Source: Methanobacterium sp964452085 (GTDB lineage: Archaea; Methanobacteriota; Methanobacteria; Methanobacteriales; Methanobacteriaceae). From it: DNA of 64,000 nucleotides. How positions within the stretch are numbered: the first letter of the stretch is position 1; each line of letters begins with the position of its first letter. This document shows positions 19,733 through 30,583 of this stretch, one piece after another. A model generated the notes under the pieces. It was not told the DNA's origin. It saw only the letters and a list, made by a program, of their open reading frames with translations, and made no database searches. The position numbers and the translations under genes are program-made. Where the stretch lies: positions 62,001 to 126,000 of the forward strand of contig CAYVKL010000001.1 of the NCBI GenBank assembly GCA_964452085.1, read 5' to 3'.

Positions 19733-20221
19733 ATGGAACTGGAAATAAAAACTGTTAATTTAGAAGCACCAGAAGATTGTAATCTTATTTTAGGTCAGAG
19801 TCACTTTATAAAAACGGTGGAAGACCTTTATGAAGCAATAGTTAATACATTACCCCAGGCAGAATTTGGACTTGCCTTCGGAGAGGCATCCGGCGACTGT
19901 AAAGTCAGAACAGAGGGAAATGATGATGAGTTGGAGAAACTTGCCGGAGACAAAATGTTGGAAATGGCTTGTGGCCACAGTTTCCTGATATTCCTCCGTA
20001 ATGCATTCCCCATAAACCTCACACAAAGAATTAAGAGCGTTCCAGAGGTAGTCACTCTCTTTTGTGCAACTGCCAATCCAGTTCAAGTCCTCATTGTAGA
20101 GTCTAATCAGGGAAGAGGAATAATTGGAGTAATTGATGGTTTTAAACCAGTAAGTATTGAAACAGAAGAAGATGTGGCTTGGAGAAGGAAATTCATCAGA
20201 GATATTGGTTATAAGTTTTGA
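19733..20221 (+). CDS. Adenosine-specific kinase family protein
   Basis: A 162-residue protein of the archaeal adenosine-specific kinase family (PF04008). The characteristic core is visible: FGLAFGEASGDCKVRTEGND, then ACGHSFLIFLRNAFPINL, then VTLFCATANPVQVLI and QGRGIIGVIDG. A crystal structure suggested nucleoside binding, but the cellular role is poorly established. GAGGGG precedes the ATG. It is a single gene with its own promoter in the AT-rich upstream region. Confidence 0.85.
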   Translation: MELEIKTVNLEAPEDCNLILGQSHFIKTVEDLYEAIVNTLPQAEFGLAFGEASGDCKVRTEGNDDELEKLAGDKMLEMACGHSFLIFLRNAFPINLTQRIKSVPEVVTLFCATANPVQVLIVESNQGRGIIGVIDGFKPVSIETEEDVAWRRKFIRDIGYKF

Positions 20222-20377
20222 TTAACTCCCATTGACCTTTATTTTTTAAAAAAAGGAATTAATATCTCTTTTCTTGTAAAAAACTTGTAATTATATACTA
20301 AATTTTATATTTATTAAAATCAAATATAATATCCAATATCCTGCATTAACATGTTTTTTAAACATTGGGGGTAAACA

Positions 20378-20701
20378 ATGTCAAATATCGTATTTCACAG
20401 GGTTAGTGGAAGTAAAAAAAAGGATATCACCATAGATGTGGATGATAAATATATATCTCTTCAGAACCGCAGCCAAGGAGCTTTAGTTGTTATTTTTAGA
20501 GGTCCTGAAGAAAAAATAACGGAAATATACCACTTTTTCGATAAGCTGGAAGATACAGAAACTGTTCCCATAGATATTGATAACACTGGAGCAGTAGAGC
20601 ATTATTTCAGGGGAATCTCACCCATAAACGATGCCAATGATGAAGGTCTCCCCATAAAGAAATTCAGTGTTACTCTGCAGCTTAGAAAAGAGCTTATTTA
20701 A
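20378..20701 (+). CDS. Hypothetical protein, 107 residues
   Basis: Not recognised. The protein is mostly beta-rich by appearance (SNIVFHRVSG, ITIDVDDKYISLQNRSQGALVVIF, EIYHFFDKLED) and acidic, with no cysteines, membrane segments or known motif. TGGGGGTAA precedes the ATG, a good ribosome site. Its end overlaps the convergent flavoprotein gene by eight bases. Confidence 0.7.
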   Translation: MSNIVFHRVSGSKKKDITIDVDDKYISLQNRSQGALVVIFRGPEEKITEIYHFFDKLEDTETVPIDIDNTGAVEHYFRGISPINDANDEGLPIKKFSVTLQLRKELI

Positions 20702-21269
20702 GCTGACTTGCGTGTTTCTCAAATATGGCCGGGATCTCATCAGGATTTTCAAAGGCGTTGGTGCTTTCCATTGCTGCTATTCGTTCCACGTGTTCTGCAT
20801 CCTCTCGAGTTATAGTTAACTCCAGGTCTTTACCATTAGGGAGTTTAGTGGTAACAATACCTTCCCTGAAATCTGTGGGCATGATATATAGTGGAGTATT
20901 AGTTTTCTGACCCATAATAGCCGCATTGGTGAGCAAAGTATCTGCAATTCTCAGGGAAATCTTAGCCACGGTGTTGGATGTTGCTGGAGCAACCAGAAGA
21001 AACGCATACCTCCCCAGTTGAATTTGCCCGGCAAGGAACGGTGCATTGGAGTTTATTTCAGTCCATGTCTTGTCAAACTTTGTTTCCAGAGTATTTGATA
21101 GATTGTAATATTTTAAAACCTGATCTCCTGCTTTGGAGATAAATACTCTGATGTCAAATTGCTTATGGTACTCATCCCTCATTTGTTGCATGATTTCTAC
21201 TGTTTCAACCAGTTTTTCACCACTTCCCGTGATCCCCCAGGCAATTTTTCTTTTTTTATTCATGAACAT
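20694..21269 (-). CDS. afpA: Archaeoflavoprotein AfpA-like
   Basis: Flavoprotein-fold protein of about 191 residues. Signature segments are the N-terminal AWGITGSGEKL, the FMN-site region LVAPATSNTVAKISLRIADTLLTNA, and YIMPTDFREG with a C-terminal DAEHVERIAAMES. It matches the archaeoflavoprotein AfpA group (Archaeoglobus), an FMN electron carrier that accepts electrons from ferredoxin; the in vivo partner here is unknown. The start may be the ATG at 21284, 21269 or 21263; I chose 21269 because GGTG lies nine bases before it. Confidence 0.8.
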   Translation of the reverse strand: MFMNKKRKIAWGITGSGEKLVETVEIMQQMRDEYHKQFDIRVFISKAGDQVLKYYNLSNTLETKFDKTWTEINSNAPFLAGQIQLGRYAFLLVAPATSNTVAKISLRIADTLLTNAAIMGQKTNTPLYIMPTDFREGIVTTKLPNGKDLELTITREDAEHVERIAAMESTNAFENPDEIPAIFEKHASQLK

Positions 21270-21485
21270 ATTTTTGTGCACCATTGGATAATTTATTTTT
21301 CCCTACAAACAGGTATTTTATAAAATATGGAAATTTAATATGGGATTTATTAGAACTAAATATGAACTTATAAAAAAACCTAAAAGTATTAGTCTAATCA
21401 ATAATTAGAATTTATTAAATAAACAAAACTTTTTGAAATCATTTTTCAAATATCAAACCAAACACGACTCTATGGCGGTGTTAAA

Positions 21486-21731
21486 ATAGAAAAATCCATT
21501 AATACAAAGAATAAGCAACTTGAAAACTCTGAGGAAGGCTCCAAAGATTCTAGGGAAAAATCGGGAAAAATCGAAACCTGTTATACTTGCGGTAAAAAAT
21601 TTGATATGAAGAAAGAGGAAGGTAGCCGCTACCGTTACGAGAAATTCCCACTATGTGCATATTGTGCCGAGTTTTACGGATTTTATTTTAACGATCCTGG
21701 ACAAAAAAGAAGGGAAAAAGAAGAGGAATAA
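21486..21731 (+). CDS. Small Cys-rich protein lacking a standard start codon
   Basis: An open frame with no ATG, GTG or TTG before its cysteine region runs to a TAA at 21731. Its C-terminal half reads CYTCGKKFDM, then a basic stretch, then LCAYCAEFYGFYFNDPG: two CX2C pairs spaced like a zinc finger, with a charged tail. Non-random composition and paired cysteines suggest a real gene. GGCGGTG at 21474-21480 could serve an ATA at 21486 as start (about 81 residues); the ATG at 21472 is out of frame and stops after five codons. It may therefore use a rare start, or contain a one-base error or frameshift. Confidence 0.5.
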   Translation: MEKSINTKNKQLENSEEGSKDSREKSGKIETCYTCGKKFDMKKEEGSRYRYEKFPLCAYCAEFYGFYFNDPGQKRREKEEE

Positions 21732-21824
21732 CAATATAGGAATAAAAAATGGGAATAGAAATAAAATAAAGACCGAATTTAAAAAACAGTTCAAAAAAAA
21801 GATTAAGAAAATAAAAAAAGTATT

Positions 21825-23174
<1,350 letters not shown>

Positions 23175-23265
23175 AAGTACACTTCCTGTAAAATACTATT
23201 TTAAGGTAATTTTTGGAATTTAATTTTAGGAAAATAATTAAGAAAATCTACAATTCTATTCTAAC

Positions 23266-24723
23266 TTAGATATCTACTCTCCAAACTTTATAATCTTTGT
23301 TCTGGTAAACCAGTGTGAAATAACTCTGATGAGGTATAGGGGATGATTCCACAAAGTATTTTATTTTATCCCTTATAACGTCTTCTTTGGTATAAGTTCC
23401 ACTGTAGTAAAGGTCCCGATCTAATACTTTGACCATTCCAGGTTGATAACCCCCTGTTGAAACCGGTTGACGAGAGATAGATACAATCACCGGATCAATT
23501 CCTTCAGTGAGAGACATTACAACCCCCTCTTTGTCTCCGTTTTCAGCAAACCACTGGGCTAAATCCCTTTGTGAATCATTAACCAGGGGTTTTACTGATG
23601 TAGCGTAAAATAAACCTGATATTACTGCACTGATTATTAAAAGAACTACTAATACTTTGTATAACTTATCATAAACCTGATTTTTATTATTTAAATATCT
23701 AATGGACTCCAATCCCAAAGCAGCCATGACCACTGCAGGAAAAACAAGGAAATTCAATATTCGGTCTATTAAGATGGAAACTCCCAATAAATATGCATTA
23801 CTTAACACCAGCAGGAACAAAGACCAAGTGATAATTAAAATCTCTTTGTTTGAGCATTTTTCAACTTTTTCGCCTTTATTTCTTCTAAATCTGATGAAAA
23901 TCCATAATAATGCAAATATTATTGCCGGTACTCCTAATGTCTTACCCATTATAATTAAATACTCAATAGGGCCCTGGATAACTGTTTGAGGATTATTAAA
24001 AACAAAACCATATTGAATAATTAGAGGAATCCACCAAACAGAAGCCACCACAAGAGTGAATCCTAAAAATATCCATAAAGAATGGTAATGCATTTTATCC
24101 TTTCTTAATTTAAGAGCTAACGTGAAAAGCAAAACCACTCCCAGCATAATTAGTGCGGTGAGATTATGGGTTATCATCATCAAGCCACTTATAATACCCG
24201 CTGAAACAGCGTATTTTGTCCCTTTGCCTTCCAGTGCCTGGTAGAAAAGGTATACTGATAGGGGAGACAAAATTAATGCCAGTGTTTCTGGAATGGGCAA
24301 CATTGCACGGTGAAATACTGCAGTGAAAAACAGTAAGAATCCAACCAGAATTCCTACCCTTAAATTGTAGAATTGCTTTGCAACATAGGTAAATGACAAA
24401 ACCAGGGAAAATGCTAAAACTGGTTGCAAATATCGAGAAATCTGGAAAATATCAGCATTGAAAATTGTTGAAAGAGCGTCAAGGAGATAATGGAATATTG
24501 GAGGATAGAATATTGGCCGTCCAAATGGAGCGTAGGTTAATGGATCCCAAAACGTGACTCCCTGCTCTAGATAAAGCTTACTAATATGAACATGATAATA
24601 TATATCCCAACTTAAAGGCCAAGGGTATTTTAAAGTTGGAATAAGGGCAATTAGGAATGCAAGGATAGCTGGGATCAGTAATAATAGAAACGGCCTGTTT
24701 TCAACAATTTTTTTATATTCCAT
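23266..24723 (-). CDS. GT-C-like polytopic membrane protein (copy 1)
   Basis: A 485-residue protein with about twelve membrane segments and a short soluble C-terminal domain. An acidic-His motif after the first helix (SWDIYYHVHISKLYLEQG) resembles the first-loop catalytic motif of GT-C glycosyltransferases such as STT3, and WDPLTYAPFGRPIFYPP follows. The C-terminus has SRQPVSTGGYQPGM. Its neighbour at 24853 is a clear paralogue, so the pair arose by tandem duplication. It likely transfers sugars from a lipid carrier at the outer face of the membrane; acceptor unknown. Confidence 0.8.
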   Translation of the reverse strand: MEYKKIVENRPFLLLLIPAILAFLIALIPTLKYPWPLSWDIYYHVHISKLYLEQGVTFWDPLTYAPFGRPIFYPPIFHYLLDALSTIFNADIFQISRYLQPVLAFSLVLSFTYVAKQFYNLRVGILVGFLLFFTAVFHRAMLPIPETLALILSPLSVYLFYQALEGKGTKYAVSAGIISGLMMITHNLTALIMLGVVLLFTLALKLRKDKMHYHSLWIFLGFTLVVASVWWIPLIIQYGFVFNNPQTVIQGPIEYLIIMGKTLGVPAIIFALLWIFIRFRRNKGEKVEKCSNKEILIITWSLFLLVLSNAYLLGVSILIDRILNFLVFPAVVMAALGLESIRYLNNKNQVYDKLYKVLVVLLIISAVISGLFYATSVKPLVNDSQRDLAQWFAENGDKEGVVMSLTEGIDPVIVSISRQPVSTGGYQPGMVKVLDRDLYYSGTYTKEDVIRDKIKYFVESSPIPHQSYFTLVYQNKDYKVWRVDI

Positions 24724-24852
24724 TAGTACACCAATATTAGTAGTATGAATTAGAATATATTTCGAATGCGATATTTAAATAGAGATTATTAAAATTATAA
24801 ATTAAATTATATCTGTTTATTTGCTCTCCAGAAGTTTAAGAGTTATAATAAT

Positions 24853-26292
24853 TCAATAAGGGTTAAAAATATATATTTCATAAAGACTGTTGTTGTATGC
24901 CAGTTGGACGTGAGAGGGGGCTTTCATACCTGAATAAAGTACTATATATCCCACATTATCCGTTATATAATCCGACTTTGACACCCGACCATCAAAATAC
25001 TTTTGTGTATCCAGAGAGTTGGTTATTCCCTGACCATAACCTCCCACAGCAACTGGTTGCCTGCTTACAGCAACTATAAATGAATCCCTAAAATTATATG
25101 CCACTACCACCTTTTTTTTATCTCCATTTTCCTGAAACCATTCTGCGATATCCAGTTCAGAATCAGATGCCTTTAACCATAAAATACCTTTATCAAAATC
25201 TACTAACATTGAAGATCCTATCAAAACTGCTGCCACATAGATTGATGAGATAAATATATAAGAAAACTTTGTTGATATGTTTTTTTCTTCAATAATAGTT
25301 AAAAAATACTTAACTCCCACACCGGCCATGACTAACAATGGAAAGAGGGCAAATGTAAGGATTCTGTTACTTAAAATAGGAACACCGAAATAATTTAAGT
25401 TACTAATAATTAAAATCGTGATTAAGAAAGATAATATTAGAATATCTTGATTATATCTCCTTTTTAACATTTTAAAAGCACCTAAAAAGGCAAAAACTAA
25501 CGTTATCACTCCAAAAAATTTAGGGTAACTAAATAAACTCACTGCATATGGCACATCCCCATTAATATTGAATATAATACCGTATTTAAGCAATACCGGC
25601 AGCCACCAAAGAGATGCAACTAAAATAGCCGAGCAAAGGAAAACTGCCCAATATTTTAGAGATATTTTATCTTTTAAGCCCATGATTATTGCATAAACTG
25701 ATGTAAATAAAAATAATAAGAGAGCTGATAATGCATGTGTTAAAAATACCATTCCTGCAAGTACCCCAGAGATTAAAGCGGGTTTATAACCTTTATTTTC
25801 AATTGAAATATAAAATAAATACACCACCAGGGGAAACAAAATTAGAGCTAAATTTTCAGGGCCTGGTAAAAGAAATCTCTGGAATACAATGCTGAAAAAG
25901 ATGAAAAATCCGGCTGTGACTCCAATCAAAGGACTATCATAAAGTTTGTAGGCCACATAGGAAAAGGATAAAAATATCATCATAGTCAAAATTGGCTGTA
26001 ATAAACGAGCTCCGTTAAAAAAATCCCCCACTAATAAGCCAAAAGGAATTAAAACCAAATGAAATAATGGAGGATAAGAAATTGACCTCCCATATGGTGC
26101 TGAAGTTAACGGATCCCAATAAACTAATCCCTGTGCCAGATACAAATTAGCCATGTGCACGTGATAAAAGATATCTCCACCTAGAGGCCACTGGTAGTTT
26201 AAAGTGGGGATCAGTGCTATAAAAAAAGCAGCTAATGCCGGGATCAATAATAATAAAACCGGACTGTTTTTCGAAAGAGAAGAGTAGTTCAT
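24853..26292 (-). CDS. GT-C-like polytopic membrane protein (copy 2)
   Basis: A 479-residue paralogue of the downstream gene, with the same first-loop motif (GGDIFYHVHMANLYLAQG), WDPLTSAPYGRSISYPPLFH, and a matching C-terminal SRQPVAVGGYGQGI. Membrane topology is similar. The copies differ widely in the middle helices, so the duplication is not recent. It has its own GGTG ribosome site and a 129-base gap from copy 1. It is divergent from the GT2 gene, placing both in a glycan locus. Confidence 0.8.
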   Translation of the reverse strand: MNYSSLSKNSPVLLLLIPALAAFFIALIPTLNYQWPLGGDIFYHVHMANLYLAQGLVYWDPLTSAPYGRSISYPPLFHLVLIPFGLLVGDFFNGARLLQPILTMMIFLSFSYVAYKLYDSPLIGVTAGFFIFFSIVFQRFLLPGPENLALILFPLVVYLFYISIENKGYKPALISGVLAGMVFLTHALSALLLFLFTSVYAIIMGLKDKISLKYWAVFLCSAILVASLWWLPVLLKYGIIFNINGDVPYAVSLFSYPKFFGVITLVFAFLGAFKMLKRRYNQDILILSFLITILIISNLNYFGVPILSNRILTFALFPLLVMAGVGVKYFLTIIEEKNISTKFSYIFISSIYVAAVLIGSSMLVDFDKGILWLKASDSELDIAEWFQENGDKKKVVVAYNFRDSFIVAVSRQPVAVGGYGQGITNSLDTQKYFDGRVSKSDYITDNVGYIVLYSGMKAPSHVQLAYNNSLYEIYIFNPY

Positions 26293-26390
26293 TGGAACAC
26301 CATGCTTTTATATTAAATGAAAGTATTTAAATTATAATATTATACTATTGCTGACTTTGTTAATTTCCATTAATGATTATAGGAATTTAA

Positions 26391-27068
26391 ATGAGAATCA
26401 TAACTATTATTCCCGCTTATAACGAAGAAAACACCATAGAAAAAGTGGTTGATTGCGTTAAGAATTATTCTGATGCAATGGTGGTAGATGACGGATCAAC
26501 AGACAATACCACACAACTTAGTAAAAAAGCTGGTGCTGAAGTTATTAAACATGATAAAAATATAGGTAAGGGTGCAGCCATTAAAACAGGGCTTAATAAT
26601 GCCATCAAAAATGATTACGATGTGATAATACTTATTGATGGTGATGGTCAGCACGACCCCCGTTGTATTCCTCGCTTACTGGATGGAATGGATGGTACGG
26701 ATGTACTTATTGGATCCCGGTTTCTGAACATGGCCCCTCAGAACATGCCGTTGCAGCGTAGACTTTCCAATGGACTAACCACCCGCTTGATAAGGTTCGT
26801 GACGGGTTATCATATTACTGACAGCCAGTGCGGGTTTAGACTTATATCTAAAAAAGCAGCTCCATTTTTCATTGATATATCCTACAATGATTATGTTTAT
26901 GAATCAGAAGTACTGTGTAAAGCTTCGGAAAACAACTTAATTGTTGATGAAAGGCCCATTGAGTGTATTTACGGTAATGAAAAGTCCTATGTTCGGTTAC
27001 GACATGTAATACATTATTTAATGTTTACGTTACGCCTTTTAGTCCGAAAACTACTTAGGAGGATCTGA
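26391..27068 (+). CDS. Family 2 glycosyltransferase (dolichol-phosphate mannosyltransferase-like)
   Basis: A 225-residue GT2 enzyme. It shows IIPAYNEENTIEKV at residue 5, VVDDGSTDNT near 31, and the metal-binding DGDGQHDP near 84, followed by the family motif SQCGFRLISKKAA near 145. This is the DPMS-like group that loads a sugar on a polyprenyl phosphate at the cytoplasmic face. There is no C-terminal membrane domain. It is followed two bases later by the flippase-like gene, so the two likely act together. Confidence 0.9.
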   Translation: MRIITIIPAYNEENTIEKVVDCVKNYSDAMVVDDGSTDNTTQLSKKAGAEVIKHDKNIGKGAAIKTGLNNAIKNDYDVIILIDGDGQHDPRCIPRLLDGMDGTDVLIGSRFLNMAPQNMPLQRRLSNGLTTRLIRFVTGYHITDSQCGFRLISKKAAPFFIDISYNDYVYESEVLCKASENNLIVDERPIECIYGNEKSYVRLRHVIHYLMFTLRLLVRKLLRRI

Positions 27069-27070
27069 TT

Positions 27071-28075
27071 TTGAAGAGGTACTATGTTTTCCTGGTGAGC
27101 ATCATTTTACTGGTTCTCCTGGTGATCTGGATTGGCCCTCAACAAATGTGGGATGTCATAAAAACTGCAAATCCTTGGCTAATATTGCTGGCAGTTTTCA
27201 TACATCTTTTTGTGGTGTGGATACGTTCTTTGAGATGGGGTTATATTATCAATCAACCAGGGGAGTTCAAGAATAACTTTATTGTAAAGACCATAGGGCT
27301 TTTTGCAGGTAATTTCACCCCTATGCGTAGTGGAGGTGAGGTTTTAACAGCAGTTGCCGGGAAAAAAATCAATAAAATATCTCTTTCAGAGGGTTTGTCC
27401 GCTGGATTAACAGAAAGGTTCTTCGACGGATTTATAGTGGCGATTTTATTAATTACATGTGCGTTTTTACTTCCCAAAGTGAGAGTAATAGCCATATTAG
27501 GAGCTTTAGCATCATTAGGACTTTTAGTGCTCATATATCTTATTAACTGGAGAGAAGACTCTAGTTTATGGATTTACAATCGTCTTCACTCAATTATCCG
27601 ATTTTTACCCATTTCAGAAGAAGTGCTGGAAAATTTCTACCATAAATTCACTCAAGGATTAAGGGGCATGATTGAGTACTCTAAATCTTTTAGCAGCTTT
27701 AAAAATCTTTCGATTGTATTTATATTAACCGCAGCTTCCTGGATTTTTGAATGTGTGCGCCTTTATGTAGTATTCATGGCCTTCAATGTAGAAATTAGCT
27801 TCGTTGCCATAATAATCATATTCTTGCTGGCCAATATTATCGGGATAGTATCTGCCCTACCAGGAGGTATCGGTTCAATAGAACTATCTCTAACTGGTCT
27901 TTTCGTGCTTTTCGGAGTTCCAAGCGCGGTTGGTGGAAGTATAGCCATGGTAGATCGTCTGGCTTCTTTTTGGATTACAACTGCCCTGGGAATCATATTT
28001 GCAGCTTATTATGCCAAAGATATTCTAGATGAAATCAAAGGTTACACCATTGGTCTTAAAACTTCGGAAAAATAA
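27071..28075 (+). CDS. Flippase-like / lysylphosphatidylglycerol synthase TM-type protein
   Basis: A 334-residue membrane protein of the UPF0104/LPG-synthase TM family, with about eight membrane segments. Family landmarks are WIRSLRWGYII near residue 55, FTPMRSGGEVLTAVAGKKI near 95, and ALPGGIGSIELSLTGLFVLFG near 260. The family is common beside GT2 genes and is thought to move lipid-linked substrates or modify lipids. The start is a TTG with AGGAGGAT ahead of it. It is coupled to the GT2 gene upstream. Confidence 0.85.
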   Translation: MKRYYVFLVSIILLVLLVIWIGPQQMWDVIKTANPWLILLAVFIHLFVVWIRSLRWGYIINQPGEFKNNFIVKTIGLFAGNFTPMRSGGEVLTAVAGKKINKISLSEGLSAGLTERFFDGFIVAILLITCAFLLPKVRVIAILGALASLGLLVLIYLINWREDSSLWIYNRLHSIIRFLPISEEVLENFYHKFTQGLRGMIEYSKSFSSFKNLSIVFILTAASWIFECVRLYVVFMAFNVEISFVAIIIIFLLANIIGIVSALPGGIGSIELSLTGLFVLFGVPSAVGGSIAMVDRLASFWITTALGIIFAAYYAKDILDEIKGYTIGLKTSEK

Positions 28076-28110
28076 ACAATTAAATTGTTAGGAGATTTTT
28101 CAAATATATC

Positions 28111-28503
28111 TTATGCTACTATTTTAAGGGAACTTGCATCCTTTAAAACAAGTTCAAGGCTTCCTTGATACTCAGTTACCCGACCAACAACATGCAAACG
28201 ACGATTGTTGAAATTTGAGATTTTAATACTAGTTTTTTGAATTTCAGAAGCTGCACTTTCAAAAATTACCAGCTTTATCTTCCCAGTTCCATCCATTAAC
28301 TCCAAAAAGTAGGTTCCACCTTTCTGGGACTGGCTTATCCCTACAACCACACCCTCCAATGATACTTCTTTATCAAGCATTCCGCGATTGATATCTTTAA
28401 TCTGGACTTTTTGTGGAGTTATATAAGACGCTGAGAACATCATACCCACTAATCCCAAAATTGTCGTGAATAAAGCCAGTTTAAAGATCTTCTTATCTTC
28501 CAT
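28111..28503 (-). CDS. Membrane-anchored OB-fold protein
   Basis: A 130-residue protein from the ATG at 28503 (the frame opens at a GTG at 28512). One membrane segment (LALFTTILGLVGMMFSASY) is followed by an OB-fold of the tRNA-anti/RecG type: VSLEGVVVGISQSQKGGTYFLELMDGTGKIKLVIF, then LHVVGRVTEYQGSLELVLKDAS. The fold would sit outside if the N-terminus is inside. Similar proteins occur singly in methanogens with no assigned role. Confidence 0.7.
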   Translation of the reverse strand: MEDKKIFKLALFTTILGLVGMMFSASYITPQKVQIKDINRGMLDKEVSLEGVVVGISQSQKGGTYFLELMDGTGKIKLVIFESAASEIQKTSIKISNFNNRRLHVVGRVTEYQGSLELVLKDASSLKIVA

Positions 28504-28713
28504 TGGAATCACAGTTATTACATTTTATAACATAGTTAATAAATATTAGTGAGATTATGAATATCTCTAAAGCAAAATATAATATGCCATTTTAAAAATG
28601 AATTATGCAGATAAAAATCATTTAAATAGATTAAATGCACTTATATTAAAAAATACGAAATATTGAAACTAAAAATAGGTTATGTTATAAAATAAGTTAT
28701 TTCTAAAAATAAA

Positions 28714-30387
28714 TCAACTTTTCTGTGAGTTTCTAAAAATAGATTCTATTCTCTCTAAAGTATCAATTTCATCCAACCCACGATCATTTCTAATCCTTTT
28801 AACCACCGGGAAGCGTAAAGAGTACCCAGTTTCAGATTCAGGACTCTCCACTATTTCACTGAAGGCAATTTCAAGGATTATTGAAGGCTCTATTTTAACC
28901 TGACGGCCCTCCTTATTTATAATAAGGGGTTCAACCATTTCAGAAAGCTCAAGCAATGTTTTATCATCCAGGCCTGTGGCAGCATAAGCAAGAGGTTTAA
29001 ATTGCTGATTTTCATCTTGAATGGCCATTAAATATGATCCTATTAAATGGGCCCGTTTCCCAGTACCATAAGTTCCCCCTACCACTACCATGTCCAGGGT
29101 TTCAGGCTCAGCCTTTAATTTTAGCATCTTTTTACCCCTTATACCTGGCATGTAGGGTGCATGAGGATCTTTAATCATGATTCCCTCATGACCAGCCTTA
29201 ATGGAAGTTTCGAAAAGCTCATGAGCCTTCTGGATTTCTTCAGGGGTGACTTTAACCTGTTTTGAAAGCTCCAAATTACCTGGATCTGGTTCAACAATAG
29301 ATTCTAAAATCTCCCGCCTCATTTTTAGAGGTTCATCCAAAACCGGTTCTTTGTAATAAAGCACATCAAATAGATAAAGGGTGAGTGGAACTTGGGAAAT
29401 CATTTTTTCAACTTCATACTTCCTGCGCACCCTCTGAAGCATATACTGGAATGATACGGGTTTTCCATCTCTGCTGGCAATTATTTCACCCTCTACAATT
29501 AAATCCTGATGTGGAAGTGATTTGTTAATGTAATCCGAAATTTCTGGCAGTGCATTGGCAACATTCTCCAGCCTACGGGTGAAAACATCAATTTCATCGC
29601 CATGCCTGTGGATTTGAACCCTTATCCCATCATATTTGGTTTCACATATGGCCCAACCCATTTCTTCCACGCTTTCAGTTATGCCTGGAGAGAGCTGGGC
29701 TAACATTGGTTTCACGGGTTTTCCTGGTTTGAGAGTCAACTGAGATAGTCCTTCAACACCTTCCATTTTAGCCACCTCAGCCACCAGTCCCATGTCATTG
29801 GTGAGCATCTGGGCTCTTTCTGTGACTTCGGGAGGAACACTAAATGCCTGAGATATGGCATCTCTTATGGTGCCCTCACCCACCCCCACTCTAAGCTCTT
29901 CTAGAACTGTTCTGATGAGATATTTAGCTTCTGCAGGAGATGCAGAAGATAATAATTCCATCAAAAAATCGATTTTCTTAAATTGAGCCCGGTTGCCTGA
30001 AATAGTCGCCATTTTAACCAGGTTTTGATATACTTTTTCAATGGTAAGTGGTCGGGTGAAGAGTGTCACCTGACTTTTTTTCTGGTAAAGTTCCTCTGTG
30101 GCAAGACCAATATCCCCGGTTTCCCTCATCTGGTTCTCCACATCTTCAGGAGAAACACCAACTACCATAGAAATAGCCTTCATAAGAAGTTTAGCACCTA
30201 TTCCTAATTCTTCTTCACTCCAAGTAGGAAAAATGCGGCCAAGAGACATTAAAGTAATAACACGAAGAATTTGAGGTTCTTCATCCCCTACTTTTGCTAA
30301 AAAACCGGCTAAAATAGAAGTTTTCTCCAGACGTTTGGTGGTTGATTCTAGATCCTGGTAAACTCTCACTAATTCATGGTAAAGCAT
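28714..30387 (-). CDS. lig: ATP-dependent DNA ligase
   Basis: A 557-residue archaeal replicative DNA ligase. The N-terminal DNA-binding helical domain is followed by the nucleotidyltransferase core. Motif I KYDGIR carries the adenylated Lys near residue 245; motif III is EGEIIA, motif IV HEGIMIKD and motif V MLKLKAEP. The C-terminal OB domain ends with FPVVKRIRNDRGLDE. I chose the ATG at 30387, which follows GGTGATAGG; a TTG at 30408 would add seven residues. It seals nicks in replication and repair. Confidence 0.95.
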   Translation of the reverse strand: MLYHELVRVYQDLESTTKRLEKTSILAGFLAKVGDEEPQILRVITLMSLGRIFPTWSEEELGIGAKLLMKAISMVVGVSPEDVENQMRETGDIGLATEELYQKKSQVTLFTRPLTIEKVYQNLVKMATISGNRAQFKKIDFLMELLSSASPAEAKYLIRTVLEELRVGVGEGTIRDAISQAFSVPPEVTERAQMLTNDMGLVAEVAKMEGVEGLSQLTLKPGKPVKPMLAQLSPGITESVEEMGWAICETKYDGIRVQIHRHGDEIDVFTRRLENVANALPEISDYINKSLPHQDLIVEGEIIASRDGKPVSFQYMLQRVRRKYEVEKMISQVPLTLYLFDVLYYKEPVLDEPLKMRREILESIVEPDPGNLELSKQVKVTPEEIQKAHELFETSIKAGHEGIMIKDPHAPYMPGIRGKKMLKLKAEPETLDMVVVGGTYGTGKRAHLIGSYLMAIQDENQQFKPLAYAATGLDDKTLLELSEMVEPLIINKEGRQVKIEPSIILEIAFSEIVESPESETGYSLRFPVVKRIRNDRGLDEIDTLERIESIFRNSQKS

Positions 30388-30583
30388 TGCCCTATCACCA
30401 TAGCTCAATCAATATTAAATCTACTAATAAAGCCTCTTTATAATAAATAAGTTGGAATCATTATTTATTTTTTAAAATTTTTAATTTATTCCATTACAGA
30501 TAATTTACATCTCTAATTGTTATCTTACAAATCAACTATAAAAAAAAGTAGGATAAATAAACTTTAGGCATGATATTTCAGGA

